This document shows, piece after piece, positions 42,312-53,991 of a stretch of DNA of 64,000 nucleotides. The stretch comes from an uncultured Caldilineaceae bacterium (lineage in GTDB: Bacteria; Chloroflexota; Anaerolineae; Caldilineales; Caldilineaceae). The stretch spans positions 3,885,405 to 3,949,404 of the forward strand of contig OX638330.1 in the NCBI GenBank assembly GCA_951812725.1, given 5' to 3'. A program made the position numbers and the translations under genes. A model generated the notes under the pieces. It made no database searches, had not been told where the DNA came from, and was given only the letters and a program-made list of their open reading frames with translations. The first letter of the stretch is position 1. Each line of letters opens with the position of its first letter.

Positions 42312-45300
42312 ATGAGCACACTGGTCAGAATTATCACTGCGGGGGATGTCGACACGCGCAATCGCTCGTTGGAGAGTATCGCTCGCACGGCTTCGGCCGA
42401 GACGTTGCTGCGAGAGTGTGCGGCGCTGGACCGGTTGCGTCGGGAGAAGGACAATTTGTATGAACAGGTGCGGGCGCTGATTTTTCTGCACTCGATCCAC
42501 CGTTTTCATTTGCCCGGCAAGGCCGGATTTGCCGCCAGAGGCGAAATTCCCTTCAGAGGATACGAGGAGTTGCTCAACCGCCGTTTCGAGGAAGCGATTG
42601 AGACGTTTTTGCAACGGCAGTCGGAGGCAGGTCCGAGCGAGGCACTTTCGAGCGGGCTGGCGGCGGCCTACAGGCAACTTGGCTTCCAGACGCTGGCCGA
42701 TCAGGTGCGGCGCAGTGTGCGATCTCTTGCGGGCAACCAGTGGATGTTTCGGGTGGGCCATCCGAACGATCATCCTCTGCGCGTCCATGACAAGCTGCGC
42801 CGTCCTTTGAGCAACGGGCTCTTCCCCGTTCTGCGGGAAGCGACTCCAGTACGGATGGACCTGACGCACAGCGGCTGGAGTGACATCTTCTTTCTGGGGA
42901 TGGATTTTCCTGAAGGCGCGCGGGTGCTGAACGTATCGATCGACTTGCGTGTAGATGGTGCTGAGCAGCTACCGAGCCATGCGCCGCGGCCACCGGTGGA
43001 AGGCTATTTCCGGGTTATTGACCGGCCGATCCTGCGGCTAGTCAGCGTTGACCTGCAGGCGAGCGCGGAGATTACTACTTTTGCCGAGGTCTTCGATTTT
43101 GCACGCGATCATCTCGGGTTGCTTAAGGCCGCGCTGATTGCGGCCGGCATTGTGCCGCCAGGAATGGAGGGGGCACACCAGCCTCTCGGCGATTTGCTGA
43201 CCCAGTTGGTCGGGCCCGGCCAGGGGATCGAACTGGTGAGCAAGGTGAATGACATCCCTAAGGGATCGAGATTGGCGGTCTCCACGAGTCTGCTGGCCTG
43301 TCTGGTATCCGTGTGTATGCGGGCGACCGGCCAGGCCGGTTCGCTCACGGGCGGCTTAGGGGAAGAGGAACGCAGGCTGGTGGCGGCGCGGGCCATTCTG
43401 GGGGAATGGCTGGGCGGCTCGGGCGGGGGCTGGCAAGATTCCGGGGGCATCTGGCCGGGAATCAAGCTGATCGAGGGGATGTTGAGCGCGGCGGGGGATC
43501 TCGAATTCGGTGTCAGCCGGGGCAGGCTGTTGCCGAGCCATCATCTGTTTGGCCGCGACGAGATCAGCGAGGCGAGCCGGCAGGCCCTGCAAGCCAGCCT
43601 GGTGCTGGTTCACGGCGGCATGGCGCAGGACGTGGGGCCGATTCTGGAGATGGTAACGGAGAAGTATCTACTGCGTTCGGAAGAGGAATGGGCGGGGCGG
43701 CAGCAGGCGCTCGGTACGCTGGACGAGATAGTGGAGCATCTGAAGGCAGGCAATGTGGAGGCGATTGGTGGGGCTACGGAGGGCAATTTCAGGGGGCCGA
43801 TTCAGACTATAATTCCGTGGGCGAGCAACCTTTATACAGAGAGGCTGATCGAGCAGGCGCGCGCTGAGTTTGGCAAGAATTTCTGGGGCTTCTGGATGTT
43901 GGGCGGGATGTCCGGGGGCGGCATGGGATTCATTTTTGATCCCCGTTACAAGGCAGCCGGGAAGGTCCGCCTGCAGGAGATGATGAACGACACAAAAGCA
44001 TGCCTGGAGCAGGCAGTCCCGTTTGCAATGCAGCCGGTGGTGTATGATTTCGCGATCAACGAGCGGGGCACTTGGGCCGAGCTTCTCGGGCAGCCGGAAA
44101 CGCCGCTACACCGTTCGGATGGGGCGGGCGCGCTCTTGCCGGCGGATTACTACCGGCTGACCATTCCTGACAGTCTGCGCCAGGACCCGTGGTTGCTTTC
44201 GGCGGCGCAGCGAGCGGAGTTGGAACTCTTCGGGGCCGCGGGCGGCGCCGACTCGGAGCTTGCAAATATTCTGCCATCACTTTTTCAGCGAATGTTGCCC
44301 CAGAAACTGGATGAGGACCAACAGGGTTCGCTGGAGGGACTGCTGGCGGCCAATGCCTTTGACCGCGGCCAGCATGAACAGATCCGCGGTGATCTGCGCA
44401 GCGGGCGCATCGGCCTTTCCCAGAATCGGCTGCCTACCCGCAGCCTGATCGAGGAAGTTGAGCCTGAAGATCTCATTGACGGGACCGCGCAGTTGCCGGA
44501 TAGCCTGTGGGAGTTCGGCGCGGCCGCGCTCAGCGCCGGAGAGGTCGCGATTGTTACGTTGGCAGGGGGGGCCGGAAGCCGCTGGAGCCAAGGCGCTGGG
44601 GTAGTCAAGGCGTTGAATCCGTTTGCGCGGCTGGCTGGCAGGCATCGCAGCTTCGTAGATGTACATTTGGCCAAGAGTCGACGCAGCGGTCGACTCTTCG
44701 ACAGGCCTTTGCCTCACATTTTAACGACAAGTTATCTCACGCATGACGCCATCGCCAGCTCTGTCGGGGCCGGAAAAGGCGATGGCTATGCGGGGCCGCT
44801 GCTGCTGTCGCCGGGGCGCAGCATTGGCTTGCGGATGGTGCCGATGGTGCGCGATCTGCGTTTCGCCTGGGAGGAGACGCCGCGGCAGGTCCTGGATTTT
44901 GAGGCCGAGAAGGTTCAGGAGAGTCTGCACGCGGCGATGGTCAATTGGGCGCGTTCGCAGGGGGAAGGCAGTGACTACGTTGACAATCTGCCAGGCCAGT
45001 GCATTCACCCCGTGGGCCACTGGTATGAACTGCCTAACCTGTTACGCAACGGCGTTCTGCGACGGCTGCTGAATGAGCGACCGCAGCTTAAGTACTTGAT
45101 GATGCACAACATTGATACGGTCGGCGCGCATGTTGACCCGGCGTTGCTGGGCTTGCATATCAGTACAAAGGCGACGATGACCGCGGAGGTAGTTCACCGC
45201 CACCTGGAGGATCGCGGCGGCGGCTTGGCGCGCGTCGATGGCAGGTTGCGCCTGGTGGAAGGACTGGCACTGCCGCGCGATGAGATCGAGTTTGGTCTGA

Positions 45301-45671
45301 CTTATTACAACACCAACACCTTCTGGATCCACATTGACGGCTTGTTAAAGACATTGGGCCTGGACCGGGCCGCTCTGGAGGACGGGAGCAGGGTGGGCGA
45401 TGCGCTGGGACGTATGGCGGCGCGCATGCCCACTTATGTGACGCTGAAGGAGGTGAAGAAACGCTGGGGGCGGGGCCAGGAGGATATTTTCCCGGTCACG
45501 CAGTTCGAGAAGCTGTGGGGCGATATGACGGCGTTGCCGGAGATGGATTGCGGCTATGTGGTCGTGCCGCGTAAGCGCGGCCAGCAGCTGAAGGAAGTGG
45601 CCCAATTGGACGGCTGGCTGCGGGACGGCTCCGCGGCATACGTGGAAGAATTGTGCGACTGGACGGATTAG
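42312..45671 (+). CDS. GHMP kinase / UDPGP-family pyrophosphorylase fusion protein
   Basis: A 1119-residue protein. Residues 1-145 are helical and unassigned. Residues ~178-545 look like a fucokinase/heptose-kinase GHMP domain: RMDLTHSGWSDIFFLG, NDIPKGSRLAVSTSLLA (phosphate loop), GGGWQDSGGIWPGIKLIEG and LGGMSGGGMGFIFDP. After a ~200-residue linker, residues 745-1119 resemble the UDPGP pyrophosphorylases: IVTLAGGAGSRWSQGAGVVK, LMMHNIDTVGAHVDPALLGL, EVVHRHLEDRGGG and NTNTFWIHIDGLL. The joint activity suggests salvage: phosphorylate a free sugar at C1, then couple it to a nucleotide. This mirrors Bacteroides FKP with domain order reversed. Sugar and nucleotide are unknown. Ribosome site is weak. 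Confidence 0.75.
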   Translation: MSTLVRIITAGDVDTRNRSLESIARTASAETLLRECAALDRLRREKDNLYEQVRALIFLHSIHRFHLPGKAGFAARGEIPFRGYEELLNRRFEEAIETFLQRQSEAGPSEALSSGLAAAYRQLGFQTLADQVRRSVRSLAGNQWMFRVGHPNDHPLRVHDKLRRPLSNGLFPVLREATPVRMDLTHSGWSDIFFLGMDFPEGARVLNVSIDLRVDGAEQLPSHAPRPPVEGYFRVIDRPILRLVSVDLQASAEITTFAEVFDFARDHLGLLKAALIAAGIVPPGMEGAHQPLGDLLTQLVGPGQGIELVSKVNDIPKGSRLAVSTSLLACLVSVCMRATGQAGSLTGGLGEEERRLVAARAILGEWLGGSGGGWQDSGGIWPGIKLIEGMLSAAGDLEFGVSRGRLLPSHHLFGRDEISEASRQALQASLVLVHGGMAQDVGPILEMVTEKYLLRSEEEWAGRQQALGTLDEIVEHLKAGNVEAIGGATEGNFRGPIQTIIPWASNLYTERLIEQARAEFGKNFWGFWMLGGMSGGGMGFIFDPRYKAAGKVRLQEMMNDTKACLEQAVPFAMQPVVYDFAINERGTWAELLGQPETPLHRSDGAGALLPADYYRLTIPDSLRQDPWLLSAAQRAELELFGAAGGADSELANILPSLFQRMLPQKLDEDQQGSLEGLLAANAFDRGQHEQIRGDLRSGRIGLSQNRLPTRSLIEEVEPEDLIDGTAQLPDSLWEFGAAALSAGEVAIVTLAGGAGSRWSQGAGVVKALNPFARLAGRHRSFVDVHLAKSRRSGRLFDRPLPHILTTSYLTHDAIASSVGAGKGDGYAGPLLLSPGRSIGLRMVPMVRDLRFAWEETPRQVLDFEAEKVQESLHAAMVNWARSQGEGSDYVDNLPGQCIHPVGHWYELPNLLRNGVLRRLLNERPQLKYLMMHNIDTVGAHVDPALLGLHISTKATMTAEVVHRHLEDRGGGLARVDGRLRLVEGLALPRDEIEFGLTYYNTNTFWIHIDGLLKTLGLDRAALEDGSRVGDALGRMAARMPTYVTLKEVKKRWGRGQEDIFPVTQFEKLWGDMTALPEMDCGYVVVPRKRGQQLKEVAQLDGWLRDGSAAYVEELCDWTD

Positions 45672-45686
45672 CCGGAAGGATACGCG

Positions 45687-46727
45687 CTACCCCATTACAG
45701 GGTTGGGCGCGTCCGGCAGATGCTGGTAGCTGGGATCCTCTCTTTGCCTTTTGAGGATGGCGGCGATCTCACGCCACGTAGCAACGAGGCCGACCGGGCT
45801 CGGCGGCAGGTCATCCTCTATGGCCTTATGCAGTCTGCCCAGTTTGTAACACGGCACTGCGGCGTACATGTGGTGCTCGATGTGAAAGTTCATGTGCCAG
45901 TAGAGGAAGCGCACGAACGGATTGAGGATGAATGTGCGGGTGCAGATGCGGAAGTCGGGCACGTTGTCCATGAGGCCGACGTGCTGGGTGTTGTTGCAGA
46001 GGAAGAGCAGCCAGCCGCCGTAGAACGGGGCGAGCGTAATCAGCACAGGCAGCAGCCAGAGGCCCGGCAGCACGGTGAAATGCAGTGCCAGTGAGACGAC
46101 AGCCAACAGAAGATGACCGACCAGAAGAACGCGCGCCCAGTTGAAGAGACGCTGGCGCTTCTCGGTCGCATCCGGCGGGAAGAGTATATGTTCCCAGTCG
46201 CCTTCCTCACCTTCCAAGCGCCCAAAGCTGAGCCGAACCACACCTTTTAGGCGCTGGAAAAACCCCGATGGGTTGATGAGCGCCGTTTGGTAAAACCCTT
46301 TACGAGTGAACTCGACAGGCAAAACGACCTCGAGGTCGTCGGGAGGATGCAGGGTGAACTTGTGGTGTTCCTGATGACTCGTCCAGAAATAGACATGGTT
46401 ATACTGGCCAAGGAAGCTGTATAGGCGCAGGAAGAACTCGTTAAGAAACTTAGTGCGAAAGACGGTACGGTGGCAGAGTTCATGGAAGCCGTTGAGGAGA
46501 AAAGCGTAAAAGGTGCCATGCAAGAAGAGGGCGATGATGAGGCCCCACCACAGCCCTGCTTGCAGGGAAAACCAGGCGGCCGCGCCTGTTAGCGCCAGAA
46601 GGCCCAGGTGTCCGAGCGACTGCAAAAGGCCGAACAGATCGCTGCGCTGATTGAGCTCGGCGAGGACGGCTCGATCGATGGGGGATCTGTACCAGCTGAT
46701 TTTGGATTGTGCGGGTCCGTACGTCAT
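45687..46727 (-). CDS. Membrane fatty acid desaturase
   Basis: A 346-residue di-iron desaturase or hydroxylase. Three histidine clusters bind the irons: HELCHRTVF, SHQEHHKF and HIEHHMY, with hydrophobic helices before and between them (GLLALTGAAAWFSLQAG, WWGLIIALFLHGTFYAF, LLVGHLLLAVVSLAL). The PFAM desaturase pattern is complete. It probably introduces double bonds in membrane lipids or carotenoids. Convergent with the fusion gene (15 bases apart). Confidence 0.93.
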   Translation of the reverse strand: MTYGPAQSKISWYRSPIDRAVLAELNQRSDLFGLLQSLGHLGLLALTGAAAWFSLQAGLWWGLIIALFLHGTFYAFLLNGFHELCHRTVFRTKFLNEFFLRLYSFLGQYNHVYFWTSHQEHHKFTLHPPDDLEVVLPVEFTRKGFYQTALINPSGFFQRLKGVVRLSFGRLEGEEGDWEHILFPPDATEKRQRLFNWARVLLVGHLLLAVVSLALHFTVLPGLWLLPVLITLAPFYGGWLLFLCNNTQHVGLMDNVPDFRICTRTFILNPFVRFLYWHMNFHIEHHMYAAVPCYKLGRLHKAIEDDLPPSPVGLVATWREIAAILKRQREDPSYQHLPDAPNPVMG

Positions 46728-46842
46728 GGCCGGCGGTCCTTTCCATTTAGGGCATCAGGTATTTCAGGCTGCCATTTTAGACTGGCGGTCGCCAGGAGGA
46801 TGATATAGGGGAATTGTACCTGATTCTCGACGGCGGCGCAAC

Positions 46843-46884
46843 CAAAAAGGACAAACGCCCTCCGCACTGTGCGAGGGCGTTTGT
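46843..46884 (-). terminator. Terminator of clpB
   Basis: On the minus strand ACAAACGCCCTCGCA pairs with TGCGGAGGGCGTTTGT (one bulged base), followed by CCTTTTTGG. It starts 60 bases beyond the clpB stop. Confidence 0.88.
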
Positions 46885-46943
46885 TACGAAAAGCTGCTTT
46901 ACGAAGCCTGCTCGATAGTTGTCAAAATCGCGCAGGGACTACT

Positions 46944-49565
<2,622 letters not shown>

Positions 49566-49859
49566 TGAATTCTCCTTTCCGATTGCGCTTTATGTCGTAA
49601 CAGGCGCATCAGGTCCCTTTCCGGACCGGTGTTGCGTGTGCAAGTATGTTTTCAGTATATTCGGCGTTCATCACAGGCACGTTTGCGGAGTGTAAGAAAA
49701 AGATAAGCGGGCAAGTTCAGGCACTGCTCTCGCTATGGAAAGGGACGAAAATGATGTGGAATGGAGGTTGGAATTCGGTTGGGGGCAGGGCTACTAGTGG
49801 GCAGCGGAGGCGCTGATTAGCAGGAGGCGCAGGGCGGCAGGTTGGACCGGGTCGTTCAG

Positions 49860-52040
49860 TTATAAGAATGCGGTAAGGCCAAGCAGCGCGCCGCTCAGGA
49901 AAAAGAGGAGGGCTCCCATTGCCAGAACGATGTAGAGCGGACGGCTGGCACGCAACAGGGGTCGCCGCCACAGGAGCGGGACAAGCGAGAGAGCGATCAG
50001 CAGCGCGCCGACCAACGATTGCGCGGGCAACCTGGGGATCGGGTTGCGCCAGGGGGAGCGGGTGATGTCCTGTTCAGTCTCTGCTGAGGGAACGGGCACT
50101 GTAATCTCCGCCAAGACGTCGTTCATGCCCCGGCGGCGCACGTATACCGACAGGTTCCAGTTGCCGTCCAGGTTGAGGAAGGCGCCCTCGGCGGCGAAGG
50201 CATCCTCGCCGAGGTCGACCAGATCGAGGCGCGCTTGTCCCATTTGGCCCGACTCGTGGGTGAAGAAAAGGCGCACCAGCTGGACTTCACCGATGTCTGA
50301 GGAGTCGGGATGGGAGAGATGAACCCAATAGCGGTTGTGGCCGACCCGATTGGGGGTGACCTGCAGGTGGATAGCGAGGTCGCTGACGTAGGCCATTTTG
50401 TTGAAGGGCAGGGAAGACGCAACGGCCGATGTTGGCAGGGAGATGTTTGGCGTAGGTGTCTGTACAAGGACGGCAACCGACACAAACAGGACAGCGGCCA
50501 TGGCTGCCTCTACAGCCACGCGACGGGAGAAGCTGCGCAAGGTAGGATGGTGCGTGACGGTCTCTTCGGCCTTCTGTACGGAGCGATTGTTGAGGAAGGC
50601 CAGCGTGAGGATGGCGGCGACAATCGCCAGTTTTATGAGAAGAACCTGCCCATAGGTGGTACTGAAGAGGCTGCCGACATTCGGTAACTGCACGAAGCTG
50701 CTGAAAAGACCGGTCAATGCCAGCACAAATACGGCGATCTGCGCGCTGAACGAGAAGCGTCGCAGCAGGTGGACCAGGCCTACCTGATCGGGCTCTAACT
50801 GCAGCCGATGTAACTTTAGCAGTAGCAGCGCCAGGAAGATCAGACCCCCTGCCCAGACAGCGGCGGCGACAAGATGTGCGAAGTCGGCAGTGACGGCCCA
50901 GCCGCTGCCGAGGGCGGCGGCGGCGTGGCTGCTAGCGGCATAGGTAAATAGTGCGGCCGCGGCCAGCAGAATGGTCCATGTCGGCTGTGAGAAGATCCTG
51001 GGCCATTTCTGCTCTACACGGAAATGGAAGCCGGTCCACAGGCTGCCCACAACCATGATCGCTACAACCGGTATCCACACGTTCTGGTTGTAGAACAGCG
51101 ATGCGCCCAGTCCCGTTACGCACAGCCCCAAGTAGAGCCGGAAAAGATTGGGAGCAGCCCGACGCAGCCGGCCGGGCGGGGCGGCAGAGTTTGAGGCGCC
51201 ATTGCCGGACTGGGGAAGCGTAGGGGGAGCCCATTGATTGCGGACAATCAGAAGGAGGAGTGCCGCGAGCAAGGCTTGACGCATCAGGGTCAGGTTGCCG
51301 GGGCGGGTGGCCAGCAACAGCTCGGTGAATTCACCGATCCCGCCCAAGCGCAGTGCCTGAACGAGGAGCTGCAGCCAGCCGGCAGCGGTCAGACCGATTG
51401 CACCGGCCAGAGAGATTGAATGGGTGAGCCTGTCTACGGTAAGGCTGTAGCGGTCGTTCCGAGGCGCGACGGCGCTTGCCAACAGCAGGCGGATGGAGAG
51501 TGGGCCGACCAGCAGTGCGGCGCAGAGCAGGGAGAGCCAGCGGAGTATGGAATCGGCCAGAGGAGGAAGGCCGTCCTGGCTGCGGACGGTGATCTCAACG
51601 GCGGTGCCTGCGGGACGAGTGCCGTCGGGATTGAGGATGGTGAGTGGGAACGACCCGACCCACTCATGACCGTCCACGCTGGAGAGGGTTTGCCAGACTA
51701 CGGTGTAGATGCCCGGTTCGATACTCTCCAGCGGCAGGGTCAGGTGGGTGGGGTCATTGGGGTCGATGCGCGGCGCGCCGGCCGGCAGTTCAGTTCCGCC
51801 GGCGGTGAGGATGCGGGCGCCGGTGAAGGTCTCTTCCAGCGGTTCGCTGAACCAGAATTCAATAGCCGCGGGCGGCTGTGTGAGCTCTGCGTTTGGCTGG
51901 GGGTCGGCGCGTACGAGCAACGCGTGGGCCAGGGCAGGCAGCGGCGACAGCAGCGGGAAGCACAGGAGCGCCAGAACTATCGCAATCCATTGCGTATTGC
52001 GGAATCCGTATTGAGAAAACTTGCCGCGACGGCAGGGCAT
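49860..52040 (-). CDS. CopC-CopD fusion, copper homeostasis membrane protein
   Basis: A 726-residue protein. After a signal peptide (IVLALLCFPLLSPLPALAHA) comes a CopC domain: HALLVRADPQPNAELTQPP, IEFWFSEPLEETFTGARI and SSVDGHEWVGSFPL. It continues into a CopD domain of about eight membrane helices with a conserved His/Trp-rich helix (DFAHLVAAAVWAGGLIFLAL). The last 200 residues are an extra extracytoplasmic beta-rich domain with one more helix (ALLIALSLVPLLW). It probably brings copper into or across the membrane. Third gene of the operon starting at 53538. Confidence 0.88.
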   Translation of the reverse strand: MPCRRGKFSQYGFRNTQWIAIVLALLCFPLLSPLPALAHALLVRADPQPNAELTQPPAAIEFWFSEPLEETFTGARILTAGGTELPAGAPRIDPNDPTHLTLPLESIEPGIYTVVWQTLSSVDGHEWVGSFPLTILNPDGTRPAGTAVEITVRSQDGLPPLADSILRWLSLLCAALLVGPLSIRLLLASAVAPRNDRYSLTVDRLTHSISLAGAIGLTAAGWLQLLVQALRLGGIGEFTELLLATRPGNLTLMRQALLAALLLLIVRNQWAPPTLPQSGNGASNSAAPPGRLRRAAPNLFRLYLGLCVTGLGASLFYNQNVWIPVVAIMVVGSLWTGFHFRVEQKWPRIFSQPTWTILLAAAALFTYAASSHAAAALGSGWAVTADFAHLVAAAVWAGGLIFLALLLLKLHRLQLEPDQVGLVHLLRRFSFSAQIAVFVLALTGLFSSFVQLPNVGSLFSTTYGQVLLIKLAIVAAILTLAFLNNRSVQKAEETVTHHPTLRSFSRRVAVEAAMAAVLFVSVAVLVQTPTPNISLPTSAVASSLPFNKMAYVSDLAIHLQVTPNRVGHNRYWVHLSHPDSSDIGEVQLVRLFFTHESGQMGQARLDLVDLGEDAFAAEGAFLNLDGNWNLSVYVRRRGMNDVLAEITVPVPSAETEQDITRSPWRNPIPRLPAQSLVGALLIALSLVPLLWRRPLLRASRPLYIVLAMGALLFFLSGALLGLTAFL

Positions 52041-52050
52041 CCGGTTCAGG

Positions 52051-52749
52051 CTAATAGTTCTGCCCGCGCTTTGCGAACGGTGAAAGGTTTCGACGATATC
52101 TGCGCCCCCGTCCTATTAGAAGCCCGCCTAGGAGCAATATGAGCGGTACTGAACTTCCCAGGCAAGGCAGACCCGGGCCCTGGTCGGGAGATGTTTCAGG
52201 GACTTCGGAATCTGTGTCGGCAGCGGAGGGCGTCTGTTGCGGCTCGGCCTGTTCCGGTTGGGCCGTGTCTGTGGGCGATGGCTGGGCGGCTTCGGTAGTG
52301 CTTTCAGGCGTCTCTGTTGCTGGGGCCTCTGCTGTAGGCACGTCGGACTGGATAGTAAACTGGAATTCGCCATTGGCGTCATCGCCATCGTCAGCGGACA
52401 AGGAGCGCCAACGGACAGTGTAGACGCCATTGGCAAGGTCCGGCGGCAGCGAGACGGTCATCAGCTTGCGGTCATCGTCATCGATGGCGAAGTCGTCCAG
52501 ATCGACCCTCTGTTCATCGGGCCCGTATACCTCGAGGCTGTTTTGCCCTTCACGACGAAACAGTTCCTGGGTGAACCAGACCTGCACCTGCTGTGGGGCC
52601 TGGTGAACTACCTCATCGGCGGCAGGGACGGAGTGATCGTAGTCGGCGTGCGCGAGCACCGCGGCGGACAGAGGAAATTGGATAGTGGCGAGTAGCATCG
52701 CTAACCCCAGCAGCTTAGCGATACGTCTGCGCATTTGCGTGAAGTTCAC
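52051..52749 (-). CDS. CopC-like periplasmic/extracytoplasmic copper-binding protein with C-terminal anchor
   Basis: A 232-residue protein. Signal peptide (LLGLAMLLATIQFPLSAAVLA), then a CopC fold: HADYDHSVPAADEVVHQAP, VQVWFTQELFRREGQ and DLANGVYTVRWRSLSADDG. A Pro/Thr/Glu-rich linker leads to a C-terminal helix (VPLILLLGGLLIGRGRRYRR), so the domain is tethered to the membrane. Copper ligands probably include the new N-terminal His. It lies 10 bases upstream of the CopC-CopD gene. Confidence 0.85.
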   Translation of the reverse strand: MNFTQMRRRIAKLLGLAMLLATIQFPLSAAVLAHADYDHSVPAADEVVHQAPQQVQVWFTQELFRREGQNSLEVYGPDEQRVDLDDFAIDDDDRKLMTVSLPPDLANGVYTVRWRSLSADDGDDANGEFQFTIQSDVPTAEAPATETPESTTEAAQPSPTDTAQPEQAEPQQTPSAADTDSEVPETSPDQGPGLPCLGSSVPLILLLGGLLIGRGRRYRRNLSPFAKRGQNY

Positions 52750-52752
52750 CGG

Positions 52753-53538
52753 CTATTCTCCGTGGCTGTGGTCATGTCCGTCGTCATGCGTGTCGTTGGA
52801 GTCATCGTCGTCGTCGTTGTGGCCGTGGCTCTCGGTGTCGTCGTCACTGTCGTCGTCGTGGCCATGGCTTTCGGTATCGTCGTCACTGTCGTCGTCGTGG
52901 CCATGGCTTTCGCTGCCGTCGTCACTGTGGCCTTCTTCGGACGACTGGTCTGCCTGTTCGGGATCTTCCTCTTCAGGCAACTGTGTACTATTGAACCAGT
53001 CTGAGACGCTGCCGGAGAAGTGATGCTGCGCGTCGTGGGCGGCAGAGGCGAGAGGCACGGCGTTTTCAAGGTCGTCATCGGCCAGTGCGGCTGCGAATTG
53101 CGTAAGCGTTTCGATTAGCGCTTCTGCCTCTTCCGCCAGTTCCTGCGGCCAGTCGACTGCGGCAAGCAGGGTCACGAGGCGCTTGATTTGCCCTGAGTCT
53201 CCGGGCATGATGCCATCCCCGTCCTTAAGACGATTGTACAGGCCGTGGATGTCGATCTGATCCGACAGATAGACGGCGGCGATGGCGTCGAAGACGGGGT
53301 AGGCAGGTTGCTGGGCGGCAGCTTCTTCCTGTTGCAGTTCCAGTTCGGCGATACGGTTCTCAAGTTCGACGACGCGCTCGGTCAGGGATTCGAGCGTGGT
53401 GACTTCATCCTCGTGATCGGCGGTGTCTCCTTCGCTGGCAAAGGAAGGGGTAATCGCGGAGGCGGCAAAGTAGAACGCCAGGGCAATTGCTGCACAGAGC
53501 AGCAGGACAGGTATGCGGCCAGACTTTAGTGCTTGCAA
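52753..53538 (-). CDS. His/Asp-repeat extracytoplasmic metal-binding protein
   Basis: A 261-residue protein with an N-terminal signal or anchor (VLLLCAAIALAFYFAASAI), a coiled-coil (LESLTERVVELENRIAELEL, about 45-70), a helical middle with AAHDAQHHFSGSVSDWF, and an acidic/His C-terminus made of 13-residue SHGHDDDSDDDTE repeats ending HDDGHDHSHGE. It could sequester Cu, Zn or Ni. The downstream CopC and CopC-CopD genes (three and 10 bases apart) point to copper. I know no named family for it. Confidence 0.75.
   Translation of the reverse strand: MQALKSGRIPVLLLCAAIALAFYFAASAITPSFASEGDTADHEDEVTTLESLTERVVELENRIAELELQQEEAAAQQPAYPVFDAIAAVYLSDQIDIHGLYNRLKDGDGIMPGDSGQIKRLVTLLAAVDWPQELAEEAEALIETLTQFAAALADDDLENAVPLASAAHDAQHHFSGSVSDWFNSTQLPEEEDPEQADQSSEEGHSDDGSESHGHDDDSDDDTESHGHDDDSDDDTESHGHNDDDDDSNDTHDDGHDHSHGE
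52819..52935 (-). repeat. In-frame 39-bp tandem repeat (3 units)
   Basis: Units start at 52819, 52858 and 52897; each encodes the 13-residue Ser-His-Gly-His-acidic repeat. Slippage would change the number of metal sites without shifting the frame. Confidence 0.85.
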
Positions 53539-53661
53539 AGCAGACTCCTCTTGAATTTAGAAATGTGCGTTTCTGACAGCAGGAGGGGATATATGTGCTG
53601 CAGTGTACTGCCATTATACCACTTGGCGGGCGCGTGAAAATTTCGAATTCTTAGTAGATGC

Positions 53662-53867
53662 GTAACTACTAAGCCATAGTAGTTGACCAGCCGGTCATTC
53701 TTGGAACCATTCGGGCTCTTGGTGACGCAACTGGTGTACAGCGGCCGCCATGCTCGCCAGCCGACACGATGCGAAGAAGGCACACGGTGGGTGAGGCATG
53801 TTTTTGTAGGGGGGCGTTGCGGGGGCGCAGCCCCTGCACAAGGGAGGGCCGAAGGCCCGACCGCCCA
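53662..53867 (+). repeat. MITE-family copy E (left part)
   Basis: 206 bases closely matching the left part of copy A, beginning GTAACTACTAAGCC and ending at GACCGCCCA. The right terminal repeat is absent. Confidence 0.88.
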
Positions 53868-53991
53868 GATAGACGTTAAAGCCCGCGGGCATATACACAC
53901 GGGGTGTGCGGGAGGATGTGGCTGCGATCCGGAATCCCGGCGCCGGGAGGGGCTGTCGCTCAAGATTGACCGGAAACCGGTGAAGGGGACA

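Noticed and set aside
49566..49859. Search for a CIRCE or HAIR heat-shock operator before clpB
   Set aside because: No TTAGCACTC-N9-GAGTGCTAA-like inverted repeat was found; only an isolated TATACT without a matching -35.
52790..52940. Possible CRISPR-like repeat
   Set aside because: The units are contiguous 39-bp in-frame coding repeats with no spacers.
52735..53004. A Val-rich plus-strand frame that looks like a membrane protein
   Set aside because: It is the reverse reading of the Asp/His repeat; GTC/GTG codons arise from GAC/CAC repeats.
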